Notes under the pieces: generated by a model
The model's database searches: none
Told to the model about the DNA's origin: nothing
The model's input: only the letters and a program-made list of their open reading frames with translations
Made by a program: the position numbers and the translations under genes
Source: CAYQVO01 sp964421085
GTDB lineage: Bacteria; Bdellovibrionota_C; UBA2361; CAYQVO01
Length of the DNA: 13,358 nt
Assembly (NCBI GenBank): GCA_964421085.1
Contig: CAYQVO010000057.1
Span: 1 to 13,358 of the forward strand
Direction of reading: 5' to 3'
Shown here: positions 1-5,881 of the stretch, in pieces
Layout of the letters: the number at the start of each line of letters is the position of its first letter
How positions within the stretch are numbered: position 1 is the stretch's first letter

Positions 1-375
1 GCTTTCAACGCATTGCCGGCCTGCGTACTGCCGTCCATAGGCTCTGCAAGATCGGAAAGTCTCTATCGAGCGACGTTCTATAAGAGACTGATGGTCCATA
101 CCAGATGCCATATTTATGAACCTCTCCTTCAGGGGGGGGCATTGTCAAAGGATGCTCCGCTGCGAGAGTGATAGATTCGAACTGATTTCTGGAACAAGAA
201 TCTTCAGCGCTGAAACGTAAAGAGTGCCGAATTTTCTCCTCCGTGCAATTCTGGAGAAATATTAACATGGAGCTGCTCTGTTTGACAGCATCATGTCTTC
301 GTCATCGCTTCCTCCCCTGCATTTCAATTTCAGAAAGCAGATCAATGCATCACTCGCAAGCCTTCGGAAGGACGG
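1..375. other. Left-edge region without a confident gene
   Basis: I see no convincing complete gene here. On the plus strand, an open frame entering from the left edge (codons from position 3) ends at a TAA at 81-83; its basic C-terminal-looking tail (GLRTAVHRLCKIGKSLSSDV) could be the last residues of a gene lying outside the window, but I do not recognise a family. A minus-strand open frame covers most of 5-268 but has no recognisable motif and an atypical composition. Minor sequence features are an eight-G run at 132-139 and a 12-base palindrome at 203-214. No Rho-independent terminator is evident downstream of the minus-strand gene that ends at 376. Confidence 0.4.
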
Positions 376-1443
376 TTAAAAAAATCCTCTCCTCATATCC
401 TTTTTAAGGTTCTTAACCCTCTTTCCAAACTCCTTATCCTTTTTGCGGCGCTCGACAACAGATGATTCAAAGTGCGTCTTCTCGCGCTCCATCTTCAGGT
501 AGTTCCCGTAGGAGGCTTGGGCGATTTCTCCCCGTCCAACAGCTTCGAGAACGCAGCAACCAACCTCTGTAGTGTGGGTGCAGTCATTAAACCTGCATCC
601 CTGAGCCAGGCGAACAATGGTATCGAATGTTATTTCCAGTCCGCTTGCCGAATCGGCAATGCCTACCTCCCTCATGCCCGGATTATCTATTAGAATTCCG
701 CCATTTTCGAGCACAATTAACTCCCGATTGCTTGTTACATGCCTTCCCTTATTGGTGCTTTGGCTTATGGCATCTGTCTTCATTATGCTTTTGCCCGAAA
801 GATTATTCAGCAATGTGGATTTCCCTGCACCCGATGAGCCAAGCAAGCAGTAGGTTTTTCCCTTCTCCATCAGCTGCCTTATGGCTTCGTGGCCGTCGTA
901 AGTTTTGTTGCTAATTACGATAACCGGAATATCTTTTATTCGAGCGGTTAACCGTTCGACTATTTCCTGTTGCTGATGCTCATCGACTAAATCGGCTTTG
1001 CTAAGCACAATTACCGGCCGCACCTTCGACGAATTGCAGAGGATCAGGTATCGCTCCAGCCTGTTGATGTTGAAATCGCGATCTACAGCCTGAACCAGGA
1101 AGGCACAATCGATATTGGTGGCAATGATTTGAATCTCCCCAAAGTGATCAACAGCCTGCCGCTTAATGATAGAGAATCGTGGAAGTATATGATGAATAAT
1201 GGCATGATCGGAATCGCAGGTTTCCAGCGCAACCCAATCACCAACGGCAGGAAAGTCTTCCCTGCTCCTGGTCGTGAAGCGCATGTTGCCGGTTATCTCG
1301 GCTTCGAACTCTCCATTAGCTGTTCGAACAATGTAGCGCCCCTTGTGCTCAATAATAACCCGCCCTACCTCAAAATTCTGGAGATTATGCTCAATTCTGA
1401 ACCTTTCCAGCTCATCGTTATAACCTAAATCTTCCAGTTCCAT
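376..1443 (-). CDS. rsgA: Ribosome small-subunit-dependent GTPase A (RsgA/YjeQ/EngC)
   Basis: This is a circularly permuted GTPase that binds the 30S subunit and helps its late maturation in the cytoplasm. Counting from the ATG at 1443 it has 355 residues, normal for the family. The order is an N-terminal OB-fold (about 25-95), then the permuted G domain: G4-like LSKAD (147-151), P-loop GSSGAGKST (202-210) and G3 DNPGMRE (253-259). A zinc-binding C-terminal domain follows with C283, C288, H290 and C296 in the usual CxxxxCxHxxxxxC spacing, and a lysine-rich tail. The frame stays open upstream to an ATG at 1527, but those 28 extra residues do not look like the family, so 1443 is preferred; neither start has a strong Shine-Dalgarno. 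It is transcribed away from the perR-katA pair. The family assignment is secure and only the start is uncertain. Confidence 0.95.
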   Translation of the reverse strand: MELEDLGYNDELERFRIEHNLQNFEVGRVIIEHKGRYIVRTANGEFEAEITGNMRFTTRSREDFPAVGDWVALETCDSDHAIIHHILPRFSIIKRQAVDHFGEIQIIATNIDCAFLVQAVDRDFNINRLERYLILCNSSKVRPVIVLSKADLVDEHQQQEIVERLTARIKDIPVIVISNKTYDGHEAIRQLMEKGKTYCLLGSSGAGKSTLLNNLSGKSIMKTDAISQSTNKGRHVTSNRELIVLENGGILIDNPGMREVGIADSASGLEITFDTIVRLAQGCRFNDCTHTTEVGCCVLEAVGRGEIAQASYGNYLKMEREKTHFESSVVERRKKDKEFGKRVKNLKKDMRRGFF

Positions 1444-1527
1444 TTCTCTGAAGAGATAAAAGAAAGTGACATTCGTACAGAGTAACAAAATTTTCTCAAC
1501 GACTCCAGGCCCTTTCCGCCATTCCAT

Positions 1528-1717
1528 TCCAGATCTGTTACAAGACAGCAGAAAAGCAGTCGTATACTGGCAGGTGACTTCAGTCTGATTCCTTCGATCA
1601 CTTAAGCATGAGGTGCGTGCATATTTTGAGAAGCGAAAGGAATCCCAGAAGGTCTTGCATAGGCATAACTGGAGATTCGCGGAAACGACTTCGGCAGAAT
1701 AATTCTGGGCAATGTGA
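1528..1717. other. Intergenic region between rsgA and the helix-turn-helix fragment
   Basis: This stretch should hold the rsgA promoter (reading left). A plus-strand frame of about 30 codons at roughly 1600-1701 reads as a charged peptide (EVRAYFEKRKES...) and ends at a TAA; it has no recognisable family and could be a remnant. I see no inverted repeat resembling the katA operator and no clear sigma-70 promoter. Confidence 0.35.
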
Positions 1718-1738
1718 ATACAGCAGGCAATTCGTGCC

Positions 1739-1855
1739 GTGGAAACTGGAGAGTTATTACGTCAACATGGCCTTCAATGGGTAAAAGCAGCTCAAAAGCT
1801 CGGAGTCTCGGATAAGTGGGCCAAGAGAGCGGCTGAACAGTCTAAGCAACCCGCT
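1739..1855 (+). pseudogene. Helix-turn-helix fragment, possible recombinase or transposase remnant
   Basis: A short plus-strand frame beginning at GTG 1739 (open from 1718, after a TGA at 1715-1717) encodes LLRQHGLQWVKAAQKLGVSD followed by KWAKRAA, which has the spacing of a small helix-turn-helix. The frame formally continues to 2029, overlapping the perR start, but beyond about 1855 it shows no fold-like pattern. The same kind of segment occurs in the small ORF after katA (LREAGLSWGEIAKKLGMTDK then TAKKAA), so two related helix-turn-helix pieces bracket the perR-katA pair in the same orientation. Such segments are seen in the DNA-binding tails of serine recombinases, in transposases and in small regulators; which one applies here cannot be told. 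It is probably not an intact gene. Confidence 0.35.
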
Positions 1856-1937
1856 ATCCAGTTCACTCTTCCTGCGTCTGGTTTACCTGGACACAATAGC
1901 GAAGTGGCTTTTCCGAGAAGGAGTCCGTTCAAACCGT

Positions 1938-2404
1938 ATGGCCCGTTCATCAACAAACAAGAGGACCGATCAAAAGCTTCGAAAAATTTGCCAGGCAAAT
2001 GGTCTCAAGGCCGCCAATCAGCGAATTGAAATATTAAAAACAGTATCTGCCGCTAAGGATCATCCTTCTGTGGATCTGATACATAGACAGGCAAAGTCAC
2101 GGACACCAGGAATTTCTTTTGATACCGTGTACCGCACCCTCAACTCACTTGAAGAACACAAGCTTATATCTCGTGTACATCACCTGGATGACAAAACCCG
2201 TTACGATCCAAATACCAGCGAACATCATCATTCATCTGCACATCCTGCAAAGCGATTATTGATTTTGAGTGGTCAGACTTTGCTTCGCTTGAACTTCCCA
2301 AAACCATTCTTCAGTTTGGACGAATAGAACAGAAACATGTTGAAATAAGGGGCCTTTGTCCTAAGTGCTCCAGGCAACGCCAACGCACACTTTGTTATTC
2401 TTGA
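1938..2404 (+). pseudogene. perR: PerR-type Fur family peroxide regulator, interrupted by a one-base frameshift
   Basis: Fur-family metalloregulators of the PerR branch sense peroxide through Fe-catalysed histidine oxidation and repress catalase and similar genes. The first 98 codons give the winged-helix domain (recognition segment GISFDTVYRTLNSLEEHKLI), TRYD with the Asp (D90) characteristic of PerR rather than Fur, and SEHHH. The frame then shifts at 2231-2234. Reading on in the shifted frame gives ICTSCKAIIDF, then VEIRGLCPKCSRQ, the two structural zinc CxxC pairs, with a stop at 2402-2404. Inserting one T after 2231 restores HHHFIC and a continuous protein of about 155 residues, normal for the family. 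As printed, the protein would stop at 2327 without its zinc site. An AAGGAG lies 14 bases before the ATG, rather far. Either the gene is a recent pseudogene or a base was lost from a T run in assembly. It lies just upstream of katA, a typical PerR target. Confidence 0.85.
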
Positions 2405-2429
2405 CATTGGCCTAAAGATCTCCTAAATA
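2401..2429 (+). promoter_or_regulatory. Probable sigma-70 promoter of katA
   Basis: A perfect -35 hexamer TTGACA (2401-2406) is followed after 17 bases by TAAATA (2424-2429), a weak -10. The -35 shares bases with the perR stop codon (TGA at 2402-2404), so katA would be transcribed from its own promoter at the very end of perR. This is read from consensus only. Confidence 0.55.
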
Positions 2430-2446
2430 GGAATGTTTCCTATCTA
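2424..2446. promoter_or_regulatory. Candidate PerR/Fur-family operator upstream of katA
   Basis: An inverted repeat ATAGGAA-TGT-TTCCTAT occupies 2427-2443. Beyond it the arms extend three more bases each way (2424-2446), with one mismatch at 2426/2444. Size and AT-rich symmetric character suit a Fur-family dimer site, it overlaps the proposed -10 of katA, and a PerR-type gene lies directly upstream. Repression of katA relieved by peroxide is the natural inference. Confidence 0.65.
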
Positions 2447-2450
2447 ATAC

Positions 2451-2457
2451 GAGGGGG
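2451..2457 (+). promoter_or_regulatory. Ribosome binding site of katA
   Basis: GAGGGGG ends four bases before the ATG at 2462. It is a strong purine-rich Shine-Dalgarno with a rather short spacer and it fixes the katA start. Confidence 0.7.
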
Positions 2458-2461
2458 CCTT

Positions 2462-3922
2462 ATGAAAGATAATGACAAAAAACTGACCACTAATGCTGGG
2501 GCACCCGTTCCTGACAATCAGAACGTGATGACTGCTGGGCCGCACGGTCCGCAACTACTGCAGGATGTCTGGTTTCTTGAGAAACTTGCCCACTTCGATC
2601 GGGAGGTTATTCCGGAACGTCGTATGCATGCCAAGGGATCGGGGGCTTACGGCACTTTCACCGTTACTCATGACATTACTCGCTACACTAAGGCCAGGAT
2701 TTTTTCTCCGATAGGCAAAAAAACGGAACTCTTCACCCGCTTCTCAACTGTCGCAGGTGAGCGTGGCGCGGCAGATGCGGAGCGTGATATTCGTGGTTTT
2801 GCGGTCAAGTTTTACACTGAGGAGGGCAACTGGGATTTAGTCGGTAATAATACGCCAGTCTTCTTCCTGCGTGATCCCCTGAAGTTCCCTGATCTCAATC
2901 ACGCCGTAAAACGTGATCCCCGTACCAATTTACGCAGTGCTAAGAACAACTGGGACTTCTGGACATCCCTTCCCGAAGCCTTACACCAAATCACAATTGT
3001 GATGAGTGATCGAGGTCTGCCTGCCAGCTACCGCCATATGCACGGATTCGGTAGCCACACCTTCAGCCTGATTAACGCTAAGGGCGAACGTCACTGGGTG
3101 AAATTTCATCTAGTTTGCCAGCAGGGCATCAAGAACCTGACCGATGCCGAAGCAGAAGCTCTGGTTGGAAAGGATCGAGACAGCCACCAACGTGACCTCT
3201 ATGAAAGTATTGAAAAGAAGGACTTCCCGAAGTGGAAACTCTTCATCCAGGTAATGCCGGAGAAGGATGCAGCCACCTGTCCATACAATCCTTTTGACCT
3301 GACAAAAGTGTGGTTCCATAAGGACTATCCGCTGATTGAGGTGGGTGTTATGGAACTGAATCGCAACCCTGAAAACTACTTCGCAGAGGTTGAGCAATCT
3401 GCCTTCAACCCGGGCAATGTGGTACCTGGCATCGGTTTCTCACCGGACAAAATGCTGCAGGGGCGACTGTTCTCCTATGGTGATGCCCAGCGTTACCGGC
3501 TTGGCGTGAACCATCACTTGATTCCCGTCAATGCATCTCGCTGCCCCTTCCATAGTTATCACCGTGATGGAGCAATGCGGGTTGACGGCAATCACGGCAG
3601 TACTCTTGGCTATGAGCCAAATAGTTATGGCGAGTGGAAACAGCAACCCGATTTTGCCGAACCGCCTTTGAACTTGGAGGGAGCGGCAGCCCATTGGAAT
3701 CATCGAGAAGATGAAGACTATTTCAGCCAGCCAGGACTGCTTTTCCGTCTCATGAACAAAAAGCAGCAAGAGGCTCTTTTTGGCAATACGGCACGCGCCC
3801 TGGGGGATGCACCAAAGGAAATTAAAATCCGTCATATCGGTAATTGTCTGAAGGCTGATCCGGCTTATGGCAAGGGGGTGGCTGATGCACTTGGTATTTC
3901 ACTAAAAGAAGTGTCCGAATAG
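2462..3922 (+). CDS. katA: Monofunctional haem catalase, small-subunit type
   Basis: This enzyme dismutates hydrogen peroxide to water and oxygen in the cytoplasm. Its 486 residues match the small-subunit (about 55-60 kDa) catalases; the long C-terminal flavodoxin-like domain of large catalases is absent. Visible catalytic features are the distal histidine H56 in FDREVIPERRMHAKGSGAYG, N129 in VGNNTPVFF, and the proximal haem-ligand tyrosine Y339 in RLFSYGDAQRYRLG. The strong Shine-Dalgarno fixes the start. It follows a PerR-type regulator and carries a probable PerR operator in its own promoter, so peroxide induction is likely. If perR is truly broken, katA may be constitutively expressed. 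GC content is visibly lower than in the central block, which fits possible transfer of a perR-katA unit. Confidence 0.97.
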   Translation: MKDNDKKLTTNAGAPVPDNQNVMTAGPHGPQLLQDVWFLEKLAHFDREVIPERRMHAKGSGAYGTFTVTHDITRYTKARIFSPIGKKTELFTRFSTVAGERGAADAERDIRGFAVKFYTEEGNWDLVGNNTPVFFLRDPLKFPDLNHAVKRDPRTNLRSAKNNWDFWTSLPEALHQITIVMSDRGLPASYRHMHGFGSHTFSLINAKGERHWVKFHLVCQQGIKNLTDAEAEALVGKDRDSHQRDLYESIEKKDFPKWKLFIQVMPEKDAATCPYNPFDLTKVWFHKDYPLIEVGVMELNRNPENYFAEVEQSAFNPGNVVPGIGFSPDKMLQGRLFSYGDAQRYRLGVNHHLIPVNASRCPFHSYHRDGAMRVDGNHGSTLGYEPNSYGEWKQQPDFAEPPLNLEGAAAHWNHREDEDYFSQPGLLFRLMNKKQQEALFGNTARALGDAPKEIKIRHIGNCLKADPAYGKGVADALGISLKEVSE

Positions 3923-3970
3923 AAACCGCAGCGAGCCTCCAAGGGCATCAGGGGCAAAGATATTTCCTGT

Positions 3971-3992
3971 CATAGATTCAATTGAATCTATG
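3971..3992. repeat. 22-base perfect palindrome downstream of katA
   Basis: The arms CATAGATTCAA and TTGAATCTATG meet with no spacer, giving 22 bases of perfect two-fold symmetry starting 49 bases after the katA stop. There is no T run after it, so it is not a typical Rho-independent terminator. It overlaps the TTG start assumed for the small helix-turn-helix ORF. It could be an operator or recombination site for that protein, or a Rho-aided transcript end. Confidence 0.7.
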
Positions 3993-4191
3993 GTGGACAC
4001 GTTGTGTACCAATTCGAACGCTTCGCGGGATTGACTTTAAGTTCGACTTCTACTTCCAGGAACCTCGTCAGTATCAATTACTTGCGGAAGAATGCCGACA
4101 GCTGCGAGAGGCTGGCCTGAGCTGGGGCGAGATAGCAAAGAAGCTCGGTATGACTGATAAGACCGCCAAGAAGGCTGCGCTAAAGGGCTAA
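3982..4191 (+). CDS. Small helix-turn-helix ORF (intact or remnant)
   Basis: The open frame encodes up to 69 residues. Only its C-terminal half is protein-like: EPRQYQLLAEECRQLREAGL, then SWGEIAKKLGMTDKTAKKAA, a compact helix-turn-helix with the LxxxGLSWxEIAKKLGxTDKTAKxA pattern common in recombinase tails and small DNA-binding proteins. The first 25 or so residues are not convincing, the start is a TTG inside a palindrome, and no good Shine-Dalgarno is seen, so the true coding part may begin further in or the gene may be a truncated remnant. A related segment lies upstream of perR near 1739-1855. The ORF ends 15 bases before the convergent GNAT gene. Function is unknown. Confidence 0.45.
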   Translation: MNLWWTRCVPIRTLRGIDFKFDFYFQEPRQYQLLAEECRQLREAGLSWGEIAKKLGMTDKTAKKAALKG

Positions 4192-4206
4192 GACCCCTGG
4201 TTCCAT

Positions 4207-4677
4207 TCAACCCACAACCCGTACCATCCTATGAATCTGATGCGAAAACTTCATCGAACCAAAAAAAGTCTGCGCGCGCTTATTGAAATCCCATACGTCA
4301 AGCACTACCTGCGAAAATCCGTTCGAAGTCGCTTTCTTGAGTGCAAACTCTACGAGCTGCTTTGCTACGCCCTTTCTCCTGTAAGCTGGATCCACGCAGA
4401 TCTGATCCAGGTAGAGGAATCGCCTCCTTTTCAGCATTGGATTAGGTTTGTGATTTTGAACTTCGAGCAGGGCAAACCCGATGACGGCTTGCTTCCCCTC
4501 GGCAACGAGAAGTATGCAGTCCTTCCGTTTCATCACTTCCGCAAAATATTTCCGAAACTTCGGAAGTGAAAACGGCTGGAAGAACGATTGATCGTGTGAA
4601 AAGTGAAGGTTATGAACATCCTCGGATAGGCGACAGAGATCGGAAAGGTCTTTACTTTTGGCTGTCCTGATAATCAT
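4207..4677 (-). CDS. GNAT family N-acetyltransferase
   Basis: It is predicted to transfer an acetyl group from acetyl-CoA to an amine; the substrate cannot be told. From the ATG at 4677 the protein has 156 residues. Motif A lies at about 89-113, with FLYLDQICVDPAYRRKGVAK containing the acetyl-CoA pyrophosphate-binding R-R-K-G-V-A loop. Motif B, WDFNKRAQTFFGSMKF, is at 129-144 and ends the fold in the usual way. The N-terminus MIIRTAKSKDLSDL is a typical first beta strand and helix of the family, so this start is preferred to an upstream in-frame TTG at 4737, which would add 20 serine- and leucine-rich residues. It is divergent from the GIY-YIG gene at 4782 and convergent with the small helix-turn-helix ORF. 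It probably belongs to the accessory set left of ssrA. Confidence 0.88.
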   Translation of the reverse strand: MIIRTAKSKDLSDLCRLSEDVHNLHFSHDQSFFQPFSLPKFRKYFAEVMKRKDCILLVAEGKQAVIGFALLEVQNHKPNPMLKRRRFLYLDQICVDPAYRRKGVAKQLVEFALKKATSNGFSQVVLDVWDFNKRAQTFFGSMKFSHQIHRMVRVVG

Positions 4678-4781
4678 AAGCCGACTCTTAGAAAAAAGAC
4701 TCAATCCTCGAAAAGATAATCCTGAAGACAGGGACAAGCAAGATCGAGCAACCTTAGCAGAGAATTCTCGATTATGTAGGT

Positions 4782-5021
4782 ATGACCTATGTATATATCA
4801 TCCGCAGCATCTCGAATCCGAGGCAGAGGTATTTCGGTATCACCTCCAACTTGGAGCAGCGACTTGCCGATCACAACGCCGGAAAGTCTCCTCACACTTC
4901 GCATTTCAAGCCGTGGCGAATGGAGACGTATATAGCGTTTTCGGATAAGGAGAAGGCGATAGCGTTCGAGAGGTATTTGAAGACTGGATCTGGAAGAGAA
5001 TTTTCACGGAGACGATTTTAG
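4782..5021 (+). CDS. GIY-YIG domain protein, UPF0213/YhbQ-like (copy 1)
   Basis: This 79-residue protein consists of a single GIY-YIG nuclease domain. VYIIR (4-8) stands for the GIY strand and RYFGIT for the YIG strand. The helix arginine is in LEQRLADHNAG (R27) and the metal-binding glutamate in AFERYLKTGSG (E63). Single-domain members are common and mostly uncharacterised; DNA nicking is inferred from the fold, and RNA or structure-specific activity is possible. It is about 49% identical (39 of 79 in an ungapped comparison by eye) to the second copy at 12245-12484. Its stop codon runs directly into a palindrome-rich block that ends at the 3' end of ssrA, so the two genes converge. The Shine-Dalgarno is weak (TAGG). 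Confidence 0.85.
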   Translation: MTYVYIIRSISNPRQRYFGITSNLEQRLADHNAGKSPHTSHFKPWRMETYIAFSDKEKAIAFERYLKTGSGREFSRRRF

Positions 5022-5062
5022 CCCGCCTACGCTTTTGACTTCGTCAAACGGCTCCGGCGGGC
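5021..5062. repeat. Two-level palindrome directly after GIY-YIG copy 1
   Basis: The outer arms GCCCGCC (5021-5027) and GGCGGGC (5056-5062) enclose an inner hairpin TTTGAC-TTC-GTCAAA (5034-5048). The first base is the last base of the GIY-YIG stop codon. Such GC-rich, TTCG-containing elements resemble dispersed REP-like repeats. No T run follows, so a simple terminator is less likely. Confidence 0.7.
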
Positions 5063-5142
5063 AGACTTCGCCCAGGCAAAGGCTATTGAAAATAGGGCGG
5101 CTTGCCAGACGGAGTCCCCGTCGAAGACGGGGCGAAGTCTGG
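5062..5142. repeat. Nested inverted repeats abutting the ssrA 3' end
   Basis: The outer arms CAGACTTCGCCC (5062-5073) and GGGCGAAGTCTG (5130-5141) are perfect complements. Inside are a small hairpin CTATT-GAA-AATAG with flanking GGCAA/TTGCC arms, and a strong hairpin CCCCGTC-GAA-GACGGGG (5116-5132) with additional outer pairing CCAGAC/GTCTGG (5105-5110 and 5137-5142). The right end overlaps the last three bases of ssrA. Alternative pairings compete, so it could act as a processing or termination structure for tmRNA, or be the end of an inserted element. Confidence 0.7.
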
Positions 5143-5547
5143 AGGTGCCGGGAATTGAACCCGGGTCCGGAAAGGTTAAGACGATAGCTTTCTACACGTT
5201 TATTCCGCCTATGGTACAACTCCCCTCATGAACGCCGACGGACGGGCATTCAATCGGTTAGCTCCACATTACTTTTAACCGGCAGCACAGAAGCCATCAC
5301 TGCCGACGAGCCCATTTTTATTAGACCTTGCCGCGGTTAAGGGCGTCCCCGCGACTAAGGCGACCCGGCGCTTGTGGCGGCAGGTCAGTGCCTCTCAGCA
5401 ATTATGCAGCAAGTGCGTAACCGTGATTGGCAGCAAAGTCATTTTCATTTGCATTTACATGCTTTCCCGTTTTTTAACGAGGCCAACGGGGTCCTCGACG
5501 TGCTTACTAAAGTCCTGTGCACATCCCGTCGAAACCGGTACACCCCC
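5140..5547 (-). ncRNA. ssrA: Transfer-messenger RNA (tmRNA)
   Basis: tmRNA with SmpB rescues stalled ribosomes and tags the nascent peptide for proteolysis. The 5' end GGGGGTG (5547-5541) pairs with the 3' CACCTCC (5147-5141) with one G-U pair. The conserved GGTTTCGACGGG follows the 5' arm, and the T arm CCGGG-TTCAATT-CCCGG precedes the 3' arm. The tag frame starts at GCA (5452-5450) and reads ANENDFAANHGYALAA, then TAA (5404-5402): 16 residues ending in the canonical ALAA. A pseudoknot-like GAGG/CCTC with CCCGTT/AACGGG lies before the tag, and several paired segments follow it. The CCA end is not encoded: the discriminator A at 5140 is followed by GAC. The total length of about 408 bases is normal for a one-piece tmRNA. 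It is downstream of, and on the same strand as, prfC and the TPR gene. Confidence 0.95.
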
Positions 5548-5556
5548 TTTACTATT

Positions 5557-5585
5557 ATTATATGGCGGCCGGGAAGGAATTACCA
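5557..5585 (-). promoter_or_regulatory. Probable ssrA promoter
   Basis: Reading leftward, a perfect -10 TATAAT (5562-5557) lies nine bases before the mature tmRNA 5' end. Seventeen bases further upstream is TGGTAA (5585-5580), a poor -35. The near-ideal -10 and its position favour an ssrA-specific promoter over readthrough alone. Confidence 0.55.
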
Positions 5586-5612
5586 GAAGAGTCGCAGCTT
5601 CCAGCCTCGCGC

Positions 5613-5831
5613 TCACCCGAGCTTCGACAGGGCTTCCTCGATCGCTCTGATCTGCTCCCGCTCAGACTTGAGTCTTTTGAGCTCGGTATGAAAAAGCGAC
5701 CAGAAGAGCGGCTGTGGAAGGAACTCTCTTTTCCGCGCGGCATCGAGCGTGGCGTCGCGAAGACGTTTGATCTCAACTGCTATTTCTGTCGGCCCTTTGG
5801 GAACAGGCCCGGTCTCTTCCTCATCTGCCAT
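5613..5831 (-). CDS. Hypothetical small charged protein, probably helical
   Basis: This ORF of 72 residues starts MADEEETGPVPKGPTEIAVE and continues with a long charged stretch rich in Lys, Arg, Glu and Leu (KRLRDATLDAARKREF, then ELKRLKSEREQIRAIEEALS) that would form an amphipathic or coiled-coil helix. No signal peptide or membrane segment is seen. It lies between the TPR gene (51 bases upstream) and ssrA (65 bases downstream) on the same strand, and may share their transcript. The composition is protein-like, but I know no family for it. A competing minus-strand frame at 5558-5776 is serine- and arginine-rich and looks like a shadow. Confidence 0.5.
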   Translation of the reverse strand: MADEEETGPVPKGPTEIAVEIKRLRDATLDAARKREFLPQPLFWSLFHTELKRLKSEREQIRAIEEALSKLG

Positions 5832-5881
5832 GCTTCATGATAACAGGGTCAGATGCCCCGCGACAAGTCTCAAGAGGCAGG

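Noticed and set aside
5..268. Minus-strand 87-codon frame at the left edge
   Set aside because: No domain, no good start signal and atypical composition; treated as non-coding.
340..375. Rho-independent terminator for rsgA
   Set aside because: CCTTC/GAAGG is too short and has no T run on the transcribed side.
3440..3835. Long minus-strand open frame inside katA
   Set aside because: It is antisense to an intact, clearly recognised catalase gene and is a shadow of its codon pattern.
5021..5142. CRISPR-like array in the palindrome-rich flank of ssrA
   Set aside because: The repeats are inverted rather than direct, with no regular spacers and no cas genes in the window.
5004..5219. Minus-strand open frame over the ssrA 3' end and the palindromes
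   Set aside because: It lies in tmRNA and repeats and has no recognisable domain.
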